A stretch of DNA of 64,000 nucleotides, from the NCBI GenBank assembly GCA_020250175.1, contig JADCEN010000003.1:155731-219730 (forward strand), written 5' to 3'. This DNA comes from Rhodobacter sp. (GTDB lineage: Bacteria; Pseudomonadota; Alphaproteobacteria; Rhodobacterales; Rhodobacteraceae). The notes under the pieces are model-generated. The model was not told the origin of the DNA, did no database searches, and was given only the letters and a program-made list of their open reading frames with translations. Within the stretch, counting starts at the first letter, position 1. Every line of letters begins with the position of its first letter. This document shows positions 42,132 through 52,257 of the stretch, piece after piece. Made by a program: the position numbers and the translations under genes.

Positions 42132-43653
42132 GATGGGCCACCTCCATGCCATGCGCGCCGCCCATCATCAGGCCGATCTCGTCCACCGTCAGGCCCTGTG
42201 TCGGCCTGGGTTCGGTCAGCCGCCCGCCGTTCAGCGCCGCAAAGCGGTCGGCGATTTCCAGCAATTCGTCCAGGTCCTGGCTGATCACCACCACCGCCGC
42301 GCCCTCTGCCGCCCGGTCGATCAGCGCCTGCCGGATCGCGGCCGCCGCCGATGCATCCACCCCCCAGGTCGGCTGGTTCACCACGACGATTGCCGGGGCC
42401 TGGCTTAGCTCGCGCCCCACCACGAATTTCTGCAGGTTGCCGCCGGACAGGGCGCGTGCGGCCACCCAGATGCCCGGTGTGCGCACGTCAAAGCGGTCCA
42501 CGATCTGCCCGGCAAAGGCGCGGGTTGCGGCCCAGTCGATCAACCCGCGCGACACCAGGCCCTTGCGCGAAGCGCCCGACAGCAGGGCGTTTTCGGTCAG
42601 GCTCATGTCCGGGGCGGCTGCATGACCCAGCCGTTCCTCGGGGGCTGCCACCAGTCCGGCCCGGCGGCGTTCGTTCGGGCCTGCATCGCCACAGCCCGCG
42701 TCATTGATCCGGATTGTGTCCCGCGCCGTGCGCAGTTCGCCCGACAGCGCCAGCAGCAATTCGTCCTGCCCGTTGCCCGCCACCCCGGCAATGCCCAGAA
42801 TCTCGCCCTTCCGCACGGAAAAGCTGACATTTTTCAGTGCCGTGCCGAAGGGGTTGGGCGAACGCACCGACAAGCCCGATACCTCCAGCGCCACAGCCCC
42901 CTTGGCCTTGGCGCTGCGGGCGGGCGGGGTCAGCGTTTCGCCCACCATCATCTCGGCCAGGTCGCGCGCCGATTTCTCGCGCGGGGTGCAGGTGGCCACC
43001 ACTTTGCCGCGCCGCAGGATCGTCGCGGTATCGCACAGCGCGCGGATTTCCTCCAGCTTGTGCGAGATATACAGGATCGCCGTGCCTTCCGCCGACAGCT
43101 GCCGCAGCGTCTGAAACAGGATGTCCACTTCCTGCGGGGTCAGCACAGAGGTCGGCTCATCCATGATCAACAGCTTCGGGTCCTGCAACAGGCAGCGGAT
43201 GATCTCGACCCGCTGGCGCTCGCCTGCGCTGAGGTCCCCCACCAGACGGTCGGGGTCCAGCGGCAGCCCGTAATCCTGCGATACCTGGCGGATGCGCGAC
43301 GCCAGCGCGCGCATCCGTGGCGGATGCTGCATGCCAAGGGCAACGTTCTCGGCCACGTTCAGCGCCTCGAACAGGCTGAAATGCTGGAACACCATGGCCA
43401 CGCCCTGCTGGCGGGCGCTGCCGGGTTTGGCCGGGGCATAGGCCGCGCCGCGCAGGGTCATGGTGCCGCTGTCGGGCTTGACCAGCCCATAGATCATCTT
43501 GACCAGCGTGGATTTTCCCGCGCCGTTCTCGCCCAGCAGGGCATGCACCTCGCCCGGGGCCACGGCAAAGGACACATCGCTGTTGGCCACCACGCCGGGA
43601 TAGGCCTTGGTCAGCCCCTCGACCCGCAGCAGCACCTCTCCCGTCCCGGTCAT
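42118..43653 (-). CDS. ABC transporter ATP-binding protein, two nucleotide-binding domains
   Basis: A 511-residue sugar/nucleoside-type ATPase with tandem ABC domains. The first has Walker A GENGAGKST, signature LSAGERQRVEI and Walker B LLIMDEPTSVL. The second has a degenerate Walker A (GVAGNGQDELL) but an intact signature (LSGGNLQKFVVGREL), as in RbsA/YufO relatives. It drives the two permeases that follow. The ATG overlaps the xdhC stop as ATGA, physically linking purine transport to purine oxidation in one transcript. Confidence 0.93.
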   Translation of the reverse strand: MTGTGEVLLRVEGLTKAYPGVVANSDVSFAVAPGEVHALLGENGAGKSTLVKMIYGLVKPDSGTMTLRGAAYAPAKPGSARQQGVAMVFQHFSLFEALNVAENVALGMQHPPRMRALASRIRQVSQDYGLPLDPDRLVGDLSAGERQRVEIIRCLLQDPKLLIMDEPTSVLTPQEVDILFQTLRQLSAEGTAILYISHKLEEIRALCDTATILRRGKVVATCTPREKSARDLAEMMVGETLTPPARSAKAKGAVALEVSGLSVRSPNPFGTALKNVSFSVRKGEILGIAGVAGNGQDELLLALSGELRTARDTIRINDAGCGDAGPNERRRAGLVAAPEERLGHAAAPDMSLTENALLSGASRKGLVSRGLIDWAATRAFAGQIVDRFDVRTPGIWVAARALSGGNLQKFVVGRELSQAPAIVVVNQPTWGVDASAAAAIRQALIDRAAEGAAVVVISQDLDELLEIADRFAALNGGRLTEPRPTQGLTVDEIGLMMGGAHGMEVAHHVHP

Positions 43654-44591
43654 CCCGCAGTCTCCTGTCGCGACGCCTGTGTCACCTGCCGGTGCAGTAT
43701 GTCCTGCGCCACGCCGATGGCAATCGCCTGCGGGTGCTTGCCCAGGGCAGGATCGCCGATGGGGCAGCGGATGCGCGCGATCTGCGGCTCGCTGTGGCCA
43801 AGCGCGCGCAGCCGGCTGCGAAACCGCGCCCGTTTGGTCTGCGACCCGATCAGGCCAAGGCTGGCGAAACCATGGGTCAGCAGGCGGTGGCACAGTTCCA
43901 GATCAAGGGCATGCGACCGGGTCAGCACCAGATGCGCGGCCCCGGCGGGGCAATGCGGCACCAGCCGGGCAGGATCGGCCGCAGGCAGGAGCGTGACATC
44001 CGGCGGAGTGATTTCCGGAAAGCGGTCCTGCGCCACGTCAACCCAGGTGATCGCCAGCCCGGGCAGCGGGGCCAGCACCGCCACCAGCGCCCGGCCGACA
44101 TGGCCCGCCCCCCAGACCCACAGCGCCTGACGGTGCGACATCACCGGTTCCACCATCCAGCCCTGCACAAGGGCCGCGCCGGGCATATGCCCTTCGCCCC
44201 GCGCCCGCGCCAGCAGACGCTTCACAGCCAGCGGCATTGGGCCGCCGCCGACGGTGCGGGCAAACACACCGGCCTCCGGGCGCGGCAGGGTTGCGGCCCC
44301 GAAGACTTCGGTCAGCAGCGTCACCGCGCCACCGCAGCATTGACCCAAGGCAGGGCCCAGGGGCACGCGGTCCACGGCGGGCGCGGCCCCGGACAAAAGC
44401 AGGCCGCGCGCCCGTTCCATCGCCGTCCATTCCAGCGCGCCGCCGCCGATGGTGCCCGCGCTGCCATCCCGCCAGACCAGCATCGCCGCCCCCGCCTCGC
44501 GCGGGGCCGATCCTTCCACGGCGGCAACCACAATCCGGGCGACCCCGCCATGGGCTGCGACCGCGCCGGACAGGGCGGCCAGGTCAATCAC
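43650..44591 (-). CDS. xdhC: Xanthine dehydrogenase accessory protein (molybdenum cofactor insertion)
   Basis: A 313-residue XdhC-family chaperone that binds sulfurated molybdenum cofactor and inserts it into XdhB without remaining in the enzyme. It has the N-terminal block SAPREAGAAMLV and GTIGGGALEW, the cysteine pair in LGQCCGGAV, and a Rossmann half with VWGAGHVGRAL and GLIGSQTKRARF. I set the start at GTG 44591, which overlaps the end of xdhB; the track's longer start reads xdhB in another frame. Confidence 0.93.
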   Translation of the reverse strand: MIDLAALSGAVAAHGGVARIVVAAVEGSAPREAGAAMLVWRDGSAGTIGGGALEWTAMERARGLLLSGAAPAVDRVPLGPALGQCCGGAVTLLTEVFGAATLPRPEAGVFARTVGGGPMPLAVKRLLARARGEGHMPGAALVQGWMVEPVMSHRQALWVWGAGHVGRALVAVLAPLPGLAITWVDVAQDRFPEITPPDVTLLPAADPARLVPHCPAGAAHLVLTRSHALDLELCHRLLTHGFASLGLIGSQTKRARFRSRLRALGHSEPQIARIRCPIGDPALGKHPQAIAIGVAQDILHRQVTQASRQETAG

Positions 44592-46968
44592 CGCGCTGCC
44601 TCTGCACGGCCATGAGCACGCGCTCTGCCGTCGCGGGCGCGTCCAGCGCCGGATAGACCGACCCGTCCCCACAGGCTGCCACCGCATCCGACAGGGCCAT
44701 CAGCGCCGATATCCCCAGCATCAAGGGCGGCTCGCCCACCGCCTTGGACCGGCCCACGCTGTCTTCCCGGTTGGCCTGGCCCCAAAGGGCCACGTTGAAC
44801 ACCGGCGGCCGGTCGGAACAGGCCGGAATCTTGTAGGTGCTGGGCGCATGGGTGCGCAAACGGCCCCGGTCATCCCAGACCAGCTCTTCCGTGGTCAGCC
44901 AGCCCGCCCCCTGCACATAGCCGCCCTCGATCTGACCGATGTCCAGCGCCGGGTTCAGGCTGGCCCCGGTGTCATGCAGGATGTCGGCGCGCAGGATGCG
45001 GTTTTCGCCCGTCAGCGTATCGATCACAACCTCGGTCACCGCCGCGCCATAGGCGAAATAAAAGAACGGCCGGCCCCTGCCCCTGACCCGGTCCCAGACG
45101 ATTTTCGGTGTGCGGTAATAGCCGGTCGAAGACAGCGACAGGCGCGCCTGATAGGCCATCGCCGCCACTTCGGCAAAGCCGTAGTCGGCCCCCGCCACCT
45201 GCACCCGGCCCCCCTGGAAGACCACTTCGGCGGGCTGCGCCTGATGCCGCCCCGCCAGATGCGCGGCCATGCGGCCCCGGATCGTCTCGCAGGCCGCGCG
45301 CACCGCCATGCCGTTCAGGTCAGACCCCGAAGAGGCCGCCGTGGCCGAGGTATTGGGCACCTTCGAGGTATCGGTTGCGGTGATCTTGATCGCCCCCGTC
45401 TCCAGCCCGAACACCCCTGCGGCAACCTGCGCCACCTTCTGGAACAGGCCCTGCCCCATCTCGGTGCCGCCATGGTTCAGATGGACCGACCCGTCCTGAT
45501 AGACATGCACCAGCGCCCCCGCCTGGTTGAGCCAGGTCAGCGTGAACGAGATGCCGAATTTCACCGGGGTCAGCGCGATGCCGCGCTTCAACACGGGGCT
45601 GGCGGCGTTCCAGGCCGCAATCCCGGCGCGCCGCGCCTGATAGGCCGCGCTTTCCTCCAGCGCGGCCACCAGATCCTGACCGATGAAATCCTCGACCGGC
45701 ATATGGTAGGGCGTTGTCTGCGCACCCGACGGATTGGGCGGCATCCCCTCCACCCCGTCCGGCCCTGGCTTCTTTTCGGCGGAAATACCCTGGGGGTCCG
45801 GGGGCAAAGCCCCCGGCCTGGCGGCCATCGCACGGTAGAAATTCGCCCGCCGCACCGCCAGCGGATCGCGCTTCAGCGCATGCGCGATGTGGTCGATCAC
45901 CCGTTCGATCCCGACCATGCCCTGCGGCCCGCCGAAGCCGCGAAAGGCGGTGGCGGATTGGGTGTGGGTGCGCAACCTGTGGCTTTCGATCCGCACGGCG
46001 GGCAGGAAATAGGCGTTGTCGGCATGCAGCATGGCACGGTCGGCCACCGGCAGCGACAAATCCTGGCTCCAGCCGCAGCGCAGCAGATGCGTGAATTCCA
46101 CCCCCGCCAGCCGGCCGTCCCCATCGAAGCCGGCCCGGTAGAGGATGCGCAGGTCATGACGCTTGCCGGTGATGATCATGTCATCGTCGCGGTCATAGCG
46201 CATCTTGCAGGGCCGGCCCGTGGACCGCGCCGAAACGGCGCAGGCCACGGCCAGCGCATTGCCCTGGCTTTCCTTGCCGCCAAAGCCGCCGCCCATGCGG
46301 CGCACCTCGACGCGCACCGCGCTCATCGGCAGGTGCAGGGCATCGGCGACCTTGTGCTGCACTTCGGTCGGATGCTGGGTCGAGGAATGGACGACCATAT
46401 CGCCCCCCTCTTGCGGCAGGGCCAGGGCCACCTGGCCTTCCAGATAGAAATGCTCCTGTCCGCCGACCTCGATCTGCCCCTCGACGCGGTGCGGGGCGGC
46501 GGCGATGGCGGCGGCGGCATCCCCCCTGGCCCAGATCACCGGACCGGCCTCGAACCGGCTGTTGGCGGCCAGCGCCTGATCCACCGTCAGCAAGGCCGGG
46601 CGTTCGGTGCAGCGGATCACCCCCAGCCGCGCCGCACGGCGTGCGGCCAGGTGGCTTTCGGCGATCACCAGAAAGACCGGCTGGCCTTGGTAATGCACGG
46701 TGTCGGTGGCCAGCAGCGGCTCGTCATGGGCAGAAGGTGAACAATCGGGCATGTCCGGCAGCTCGGCCGCGGACAGCACGGCCACAACCCCGGGGGCCGC
46801 CCGCACCGCAGACAGGTCCATGCCGATGATGGTGCCATGCGCGATGGCGGACAGACCAAAGGCCAGATGCAGCGTGCCCGCAGGCGTCGGGATGTCGTCG
46901 GTGTAGCGGGCCTGCCCGGTGACATGCAGGGCTGCGGCATCATGGGGAAGCGACAGACCGGCACTCAT
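44584..46968 (-). CDS. xdhB: Xanthine dehydrogenase molybdopterin-binding subunit
   Basis: A 794-residue molybdenum hydroxylase subunit that oxidises hypoxanthine to xanthine and urate. It contains [11 protein letters not shown], the substrate and cofactor regions [10 protein letters not shown] and [12 protein letters not shown], and the catalytic glutamate in [12 protein letters not shown]. The Rhodobacter capsulatus subunit is about 777 residues. The extra length coincides with residues about 383-400, where a palindromic repeat lies in frame (sequence [12 protein letters not shown]). The start overlaps the stop of xdhA (ATGA). Expression is likely purine-responsive but I see no operator. 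Confidence 0.95.
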   Translation of the reverse strand: MSAGLSLPHDAAALHVTGQARYTDDIPTPAGTLHLAFGLSAIAHGTIIGMDLSAVRAAPGVVAVLSAAELPDMPDCSPSAHDEPLLATDTVHYQGQPVFLVIAESHLAARRAARLGVIRCTERPALLTVDQALAANSRFEAGPVIWARGDAAAAIAAAPHRVEGQIEVGGQEHFYLEGQVALALPQEGGDMVVHSSTQHPTEVQHKVADALHLPMSAVRVEVRRMGGGFGGKESQGNALAVACAVSARSTGRPCKMRYDRDDDMIITGKRHDLRILYRAGFDGDGRLAGVEFTHLLRCGWSQDLSLPVADRAMLHADNAYFLPAVRIESHRLRTHTQSATAFRGFGGPQGMVGIERVIDHIAHALKRDPLAVRRANFYRAMAARPGALPPDPQGISAEKKPGPDGVEGMPPNPSGAQTTPYHMPVEDFIGQDLVAALEESAAYQARRAGIAAWNAASPVLKRGIALTPVKFGISFTLTWLNQAGALVHVYQDGSVHLNHGGTEMGQGLFQKVAQVAAGVFGLETGAIKITATDTSKVPNTSATAASSGSDLNGMAVRAACETIRGRMAAHLAGRHQAQPAEVVFQGGRVQVAGADYGFAEVAAMAYQARLSLSSTGYYRTPKIVWDRVRGRGRPFFYFAYGAAVTEVVIDTLTGENRILRADILHDTGASLNPALDIGQIEGGYVQGAGWLTTEELVWDDRGRLRTHAPSTYKIPACSDRPPVFNVALWGQANREDSVGRSKAVGEPPLMLGISALMALSDAVAACGDGSVYPALDAPATAERVLMAVQRQRGD
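45768..45816 (-). repeat. Rhodobacter-type palindromic element inside xdhB
   Basis: On the minus (coding) strand it reads CCGGGGGC-TTT-GCCCCCGG, then ACCCCCAGGGTATTTCCGCC and GAAAAGAAG. A perfect 8-bp stem followed by CCCCC-x-GGTATTT and a GAAGAA-like purine run is the shape of intergenic repeats I associate with Rhodobacteraceae. Here it is translated in frame and contains no stop codon. Confidence 0.6.
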
Positions 46969-48380
46969 GCCCGCACCTTCAGCACATGCGCCGGCTGGCC
47001 CGCCAGGTCGGCGGCATAGCGCACCAGCATGTTCGCCGCCACCTCCAGCCGGTAGGCGGCCGAGGCGCGCATGTCGCTCAGCGGGGTGAAATCCCGCGCG
47101 AACAGCGGCTTCAGCGCATGGGCCGTTTCCGGGCTCAGGGGCTTGCCGATCAGCGCGGCCTCGACCGCCGCCGCGCGTTTGGGAATGCCCGCCATGCCGC
47201 CAAAGGCGATGCGGGCCGCAGTGACGATACCATCCGAGAGGGTGACATTGAAACAGCCGCAGACCGCCGAAATGTCCTGATCAAAGCGTTTGGACAGCTT
47301 GTAGCACCGCAGGGCAGGGGCCTGTGCCGGTATGGTCACGGCCTCGACCAGCTCACCCGGCCTGCGGTCCTGCTTGCGGTAGTCCAGAAAGAACTCCTCA
47401 ATCGCAATCTCGCGCCGCGCGGTGCCGTGCCGCAACTGCAGCGTGGCGCCCAGGGCGATCAGCGCGGGCGGCCCGTCGCCGATGGGCGAGCCGTTGGCGA
47501 TGTTGCCGCCGATTGTGGCGGCATTGCGCACCTGCACGGACCCATACCGGCGCAGCAATTCGGCGAAATCGGGGTAAAGCGGGGCCAGCGCTGCCATCAG
47601 GTCGGTGATGGTTACCCCCGCACCGATCCGCAGATGGTCGCCCTGCCGGTCGATCCGCTGCATCTCCCCGATGCCGGACAGAAAGGCGACAGGCCCAAGG
47701 TCGCGCAACTCCTTGGTCACCCAAAGACCAACATCGGTCGCCCCTGCGATCAGCGTGGCCCCGGGATGGGCGGCGTACCAGCGCGCCAGTTCGTCGGTGG
47801 TCTGCGGCAGGAAGGGCGCGGGGGGGCTGTCTGCCCCCCCGTCCTGCGGACTCCCCCCCGAGGATATTTCGGCGAACGATAGTCCGGGGGCGGTTTCGGG
47901 CATCCAGTCGGGCATCGGGGCGGCAGCGGCGGCTTCGGCGGCGCGGATGATCGGGGCATAGCCGGTGCAGCGGCACAGGTTGCCCGCCAGCACATCGTCA
48001 TGGTCGCGCCTGCCCTGCAGATGCGCCACTGCCATCGACACGACAAAGCCCGGCGTGCAAAAGCCGCATTGCGATCCGTGGTGGTCGATCATCGCCTGCT
48101 GGACGGGATGCAGACGGCCATCGGGGGCAGCGATGCCTTCCACCGTGCGCACGGCCTTGCCGTGAAGCTGTGGCAGGAACAGGATGCAGGAATTCAGCGC
48201 CCGTGACCCTGCCGCATCCGTCACCATGACGGTGCAGGCCCCGCAGTCGCCTTCGTTGCAGCCTTCCTTGGTGCCGGTCAGGTGCCGCGTGTCGCGCAGC
48301 CAGTCCAGCAGGCTGCGCGTCGCCGGTTCCCCCGCCACGCGCACGGGCGTTCCGTTCAGCAGAAACGCAATCTCGGACAT
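46965..48380 (-). CDS. xdhA: Xanthine dehydrogenase small subunit (2x[2Fe-2S], FAD)
   Basis: A 471-residue electron-transfer subunit. The plant-type [2Fe-2S] domain has [12 protein letters not shown], the second cluster domain QCGFCTPGF and [10 protein letters not shown] linker at residues about 165-195 follows, then the FAD domain with [12 protein letters not shown] and [15 protein letters not shown], and the CO dehydrogenase flavoprotein C-terminal domain. Electrons pass from molybdenum in XdhB to NAD+ at the FAD. I choose ATG 48380; the 18 preceding codons are not conserved. It is first in the seven-gene operon. The linker overlaps a palindromic-element-like sequence. Confidence 0.95.
   Translation of the reverse strand: MSEIAFLLNGTPVRVAGEPATRSLLDWLRDTRHLTGTKEGCNEGDCGACTVMVTDAAGSRALNSCILFLPQLHGKAVRTVEGIAAPDGRLHPVQQAMIDHHGSQCGFCTPGFVVSMAVAHLQGRRDHDDVLAGNLCRCTGYAPIIRAAEAAAAAPMPDWMPETAPGLSFAEISSGGSPQDGGADSPPAPFLPQTTDELARWYAAHPGATLIAGATDVGLWVTKELRDLGPVAFLSGIGEMQRIDRQGDHLRIGAGVTITDLMAALAPLYPDFAELLRRYGSVQVRNAATIGGNIANGSPIGDGPPALIALGATLQLRHGTARREIAIEEFFLDYRKQDRRPGELVEAVTIPAQAPALRCYKLSKRFDQDISAVCGCFNVTLSDGIVTAARIAFGGMAGIPKRAAAVEAALIGKPLSPETAHALKPLFARDFTPLSDMRASAAYRLEVAANMLVRYAADLAGQPAHVLKVRA
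47820..47879 (+). repeat. Palindromic-element-like sequence inside xdhA linker
   Basis: On the plus strand a perfect 8-bp stem GGGGGGGC/GCCCCCCC with loop TGTCT is followed by CTCCCCCCCGAGGATATTTC and GGCGAA. Layout and the CCCCC-GAGGATATTT block match the element in xdhB, in the opposite orientation relative to the gene. It encodes part of the cluster-to-FAD linker. Part of this stretch may be native sequence, since my memory of the R. capsulatus protein has a similar SSG-containing linker. Confidence 0.45.
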
Positions 48381-48602
48381 CTGACACCCTGCCGTCTTGC
48401 CGCCATCTTGCCGTCTTTGGCTGATGCGGGCCACCCGATGCGGCGTAAAGCGGGCCCGCGCCCCTGTATCGCGATGTCATCAAGCCCCGCCCCCCCGCAC
48501 AAGGCAAGCGGAACCTTTCCAGCTTACCTGATAGCAGTTTCGCCTTTCGCCGAAAAGCCGGGTGCCCTTTCGCCCCGGCAGTGCTGTTGCTAGGCTGGCC
48601 GC

Positions 48603-51600
48603 ATGTCGAACGTCCCCCGATTCATTCACCTGCGCGTTCACAGCGAGTATTCGCTGCTGGAAGGGGCGGTTCCGGTCAGGAAGCTGGTCGGGCTGTGCCT
48701 GGCGCAGAACATGCCGGCCGTGGCGATCACCGACACCAACAACATGTTCGCGGCGCTGGAGTTTTCGGTGACCGCACAGGCGGCGGGCGTGCAGCCCATC
48801 CTTGGCTGCCAGATCTCGCTGGCGCATGATCCGGCCGGCGTCGGCGAAAGGGCGCGGCCCCTGGCCCCTCTTGTCCTGCTGGCGCAGGACGAAGCGGGCT
48901 ACAGGAATCTGATGAAACTCAACTCGTGCCTCTACATCGACAAGGGCGGGCAGATGCCGCAGGTGACGATGGACGATCTTGCGCGGCATTGCGAAGGGCT
49001 GATCTGCCTGACGGGCGGGCCGGACGGGCCGGTGGGGCGGTTTCTTCAGGCCGGGCAGGCGCCCAAGGCGCGGGCGGTGCTGGTGCGTCTGGCGCAGATC
49101 TATCCGCAGCGGCTTTACGTTGAATTGCAGCGCCACCCCGGCGAAGGTGGCCAGATACCCCCTGCGGAACGCCTGACCGAGCAGGGTTTCGTCGAGTTGG
49201 CCTATGACCTGGACCTGCCGCTGGTGGCCACCAACGATGTGTATTTCCCTGACCCCGGCATGTATGAGGCGCATGATGCGCTGATCTGCATTGCCGAAGG
49301 GGCTTATGTCGATCAGCAGGCCCCGCGCCGCCGCCTGACGCCGCAGCATTGCTTCAAGACCGAAGCGGAAATGTGTGCCCTGTTCGCCGACCTGCCCGAG
49401 GCACGGGAAAACACGGTGGAAATTGCCCGGCGCTGCGCGTTTGCCGCGCAAAAGCACAAGCCGATCCTGCCGAAATTTGCCGATGACGAAGTTGCGGAAC
49501 TGCGCCGCCAGGCGCGCGAAGGGCTGCGCGCCCGGCTTGCGGTCATTGCGCATGCCGCCAGCGTGGAAGACTACGAAACGCGCCTTGAGTTCGAGCTGGG
49601 CGTCATCGAGCAGATGGGATTTCCCGGCTATTTCCTGATTGTGGCCGATTTCATCAAATGGGCGAAGGCACAGCGGATTCCCGTGGGGCCGGGGCGCGGT
49701 TCAGGTGCGGGCAGCCTTGTGGCCTATGCGCTGACGATCACCGATCTGGATCCGTTGCGCTACAAGCTGCTGTTCGAGCGGTTCCTGAACCCCGAGCGGG
49801 TATCGATGCCCGACTTTGACATCGACTTCTGCATGGACCGCCGGGAAGAGGTGATCACCTATGTCCAGAACCGCTACGGGCGCGACAGGGTGGGCCAGAT
49901 CATCACCTTCGGCGCGCTTTTGTCCAAGGCGGCGGTGCGCGATGTGGGCCGGGTCCTGCAGATGCCCTACGGGCAGGTCGACCGGCTGTCAAAGCTGATC
50001 CCGCTGGAAGGGGTGAAACCCGTCAGCATCGAAAAGGCCCTTGCCGACGAGCCGCGCCTGCGCGAGGCCGCGAAGGCCGAAGAGGTGGTGGCGCGGCTCC
50101 TGGACTATGGCAAGCAGATCGAAGGCCTCTTGCGAAACGCCTCGACCCATGCCGCGGGCGTGGTGATCGGCGACCGCCCGCTGGACGAGCTGGTGCCGCT
50201 GTACCAGGACCCCCGGTCGGACATGCCTGCCACCCAGTTCAACATGAAATGGGTCGAAGCCGCCGGTCTGGTGAAGTTCGACTTCCTGGGGCTCAAGACC
50301 CTGACAGTGATCCAGAACGCGCTGGATCTGCTGGCGCGGCGCGGCACGGTCATCGACATCAGCCTGATCCCGCTGGACGATGCCAAATCCTACGAACTTT
50401 ACGCGGCCGCCCGGACAGTGGCGGTGTTCCAGGTGGAAAGCAGCGGCATGATGGATGCGCTGCGGCGCATGAAGCCCAACTGCATCGAGGATATCGTGGC
50501 GCTGGTGGCGCTGTACCGCCCCGGCCCGATGGAAAACATCCCCGCCTATTGCGAGGTGAAGAACGGCCTGCGCGAGCGGGGGTCGATCCACCCCACCATC
50601 GACCATATCCTGCAGGAAACCCAAGGCATCATCGTCTATCAGGAACAGGTGATGGAAATCGCCCAGGTGATGGCCGGCTACAGCCTTGGGGGGGCCGACC
50701 TGCTGCGGCGGGCCATGGGAAAGAAGATTGCCGAAGAAATGGCGAAAGAGCGCCCGAAATTCATCGAGGGCGCGGCCAAGACCCACGGCGTTTCAGCGGC
50801 GAAGGCGGGCGAGGTCTTTGACCTGCTGGAGAAATTCGCGAATTACGGTTTCAACAAATCCCACGCCGCCGCCTATGCCGTAGTCAGCTATCAGACCGCC
50901 TGGCTGAAGGCGAACCACCCGGTGGAATTCATGGCGGCCGTGATGAACTGCGACATGCATCTGACCGACAAGCTGGCGTCCTATGCCGAAGAGGTGCGCC
51001 GGGGCCTGGGCATCGGGATCATCGCCCCTTGCGTCAATACCTCGCTTGCAACCTTTGGCGTGCGCGACGGGCAGATCATCTACGCGCTGGGCGCGCTGAA
51101 GAATGTCGGGATCGAGGCGATGAAGCTGATCGTCGAGGCGCGCGGGTCGCAGCCCTTCGTCAGCCTGTTCGATTTCGCCCGGCGGGTCGACATGAAGCGC
51201 ATCGGCAAGCGCCCGCTGGAGATGCTGGCCCGCGCCGGGGCCTTTGATGTGCTGGACCGCAACCGCGCCAGGGTCTTTGAGGCACTGGATCCGCTGGTTG
51301 CCTGGTCTGCGGCGCTGCACGAGGCGCGCGCCTCGGCCCAGGTTTCGCTTTTTGGCGAGGCGGGGGCGGATTTGCCGGAACCGCGCCTGCCCGACCGGGA
51401 CGACTGGCTGTTGGCCGAACGTCTGGCGCAGGAACATCAGGCCATCGGCTTTTACCTTTCGGGCCATCCGCTGGATGATTACATGGCGGCGCTGCGGCGG
51501 CAGAAGGTGATGACGCTGGCCGAACTGGCGGCGGCGGCAGAAGGCGGGCCGGTGGCGGCCAAGCTTGCAGGGGCGGTCGCCGCGCGGCAAGATCGCAAAT

Positions 51601-52052
51601 CGGCGCGGGGCAACCGCTTTGCCTTCGTGCAGATGTCCGATCCGACCGGGCTTTACGAGGTGACCGTCTTTTCGGATGTGCTCGAGGCGGCACGCGACCT
51701 GCTGGATGCCGGATCGAACGTGGTTGTATCGGTCGAGGCGACGCTGGAGGGCGAGGCGCTGAAACTGCTGGCGCGGGCGGTGCAGCCGGTTGATGCCGTG
51801 GCCGCCGAAGCCGGCGGCGGGGCGCTGCGCATTCATCTTGACCGCGCAGAGGCAGCGGCATCGGTCGCTTCCCTGCTGGCGCGGGTCGCCGCCGATGGCG
51901 GCCGCGCCCGGGGCAGCATCACCATCTGCGTGCCGGACAGGGAGACAGGCCGCGAGATCGACGTCCTGCTTCCCCGCGTCTGGCCCGTGACACCCCAGGT
52001 CAAGGGTGCCCTGCGCACCATGGCGGGGGTGGTTCTGGTGGAAGAGCTGTAG
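48603..52052 (+). CDS. dnaE: DNA polymerase III subunit alpha
   Basis: The 1149-residue replicative polymerase, normal length for a DnaE1. It begins with the PHP domain (HLRVHSEYSLLEGA). The polymerase core carries GPGRGSGAGSLVAY and the catalytic aspartates in MPDFDIDFCMDRR near residue 405, then ALYRPGPMENIP and YGFNKSHAAAYA. Helix-hairpin-helix and OB-fold regions follow (residues about 800-1080). No ribosome binding site precedes the ATG; instead TTGCTAGGCT lies 7-16 bases upstream, so the message may be leaderless. It is divergent from xdhA, 222 bases away. Confidence 0.97.
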   Translation: MSNVPRFIHLRVHSEYSLLEGAVPVRKLVGLCLAQNMPAVAITDTNNMFAALEFSVTAQAAGVQPILGCQISLAHDPAGVGERARPLAPLVLLAQDEAGYRNLMKLNSCLYIDKGGQMPQVTMDDLARHCEGLICLTGGPDGPVGRFLQAGQAPKARAVLVRLAQIYPQRLYVELQRHPGEGGQIPPAERLTEQGFVELAYDLDLPLVATNDVYFPDPGMYEAHDALICIAEGAYVDQQAPRRRLTPQHCFKTEAEMCALFADLPEARENTVEIARRCAFAAQKHKPILPKFADDEVAELRRQAREGLRARLAVIAHAASVEDYETRLEFELGVIEQMGFPGYFLIVADFIKWAKAQRIPVGPGRGSGAGSLVAYALTITDLDPLRYKLLFERFLNPERVSMPDFDIDFCMDRREEVITYVQNRYGRDRVGQIITFGALLSKAAVRDVGRVLQMPYGQVDRLSKLIPLEGVKPVSIEKALADEPRLREAAKAEEVVARLLDYGKQIEGLLRNASTHAAGVVIGDRPLDELVPLYQDPRSDMPATQFNMKWVEAAGLVKFDFLGLKTLTVIQNALDLLARRGTVIDISLIPLDDAKSYELYAAARTVAVFQVESSGMMDALRRMKPNCIEDIVALVALYRPGPMENIPAYCEVKNGLRERGSIHPTIDHILQETQGIIVYQEQVMEIAQVMAGYSLGGADLLRRAMGKKIAEEMAKERPKFIEGAAKTHGVSAAKAGEVFDLLEKFANYGFNKSHAAAYAVVSYQTAWLKANHPVEFMAAVMNCDMHLTDKLASYAEEVRRGLGIGIIAPCVNTSLATFGVRDGQIIYALGALKNVGIEAMKLIVEARGSQPFVSLFDFARRVDMKRIGKRPLEMLARAGAFDVLDRNRARVFEALDPLVAWSAALHEARASAQVSLFGEAGADLPEPRLPDRDDWLLAERLAQEHQAIGFYLSGHPLDDYMAALRRQKVMTLAELAAAAEGGPVAAKLAGAVAARQDRKSARGNRFAFVQMSDPTGLYEVTVFSDVLEAARDLLDAGSNVVVSVEATLEGEALKLLARAVQPVDAVAAEAGGGALRIHLDRAEAAASVASLLARVAADGGRARGSITICVPDRETGREIDVLLPRVWPVTPQVKGALRTMAGVVLVEEL

Positions 52053-52228
52053 CGCTTTTCTGCTGTTATTCCGCGGCTATGATCATCTCCTGCTGCGCAA
52101 AGACATTCGTGTGCCCTGCGACCGACAGACGCCCCCCGGCTGGCATTCCGGCACGGGCGAAGCGGGCCAAGCAGCGGCGGGGCGTGACCGGGACACCGGA
52201 CATCGCCCCGTCCATCCACAGGCAGAGG

Positions 52229-52250
52229 GGGGCGGCCGCAACGCCGCCCC
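52229..52250 (-). terminator. Hairpin downstream of the flavin monooxygenase gene
   Basis: GGGGCGGC-CGCAAC-GCCGCCCC is a perfect 8-bp stem with a 6-base loop, 8 bases beyond the stop codon of the leftward gene. There is no T run, so it is a GC-hairpin candidate terminator, possibly serving the convergent dnaE transcript too. Confidence 0.55.
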
Positions 52251-52257
52251 GTTCGGG

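Noticed and set aside
44449-46740. 763-residue plus-strand ORF
   Set aside because: Antisense shadow of xdhB and xdhC.
48381-48602. Purine or molybdenum-cofactor riboswitch ahead of xdhA
   Set aside because: The 222-base region shows none of the conserved core sequences I know for these classes.
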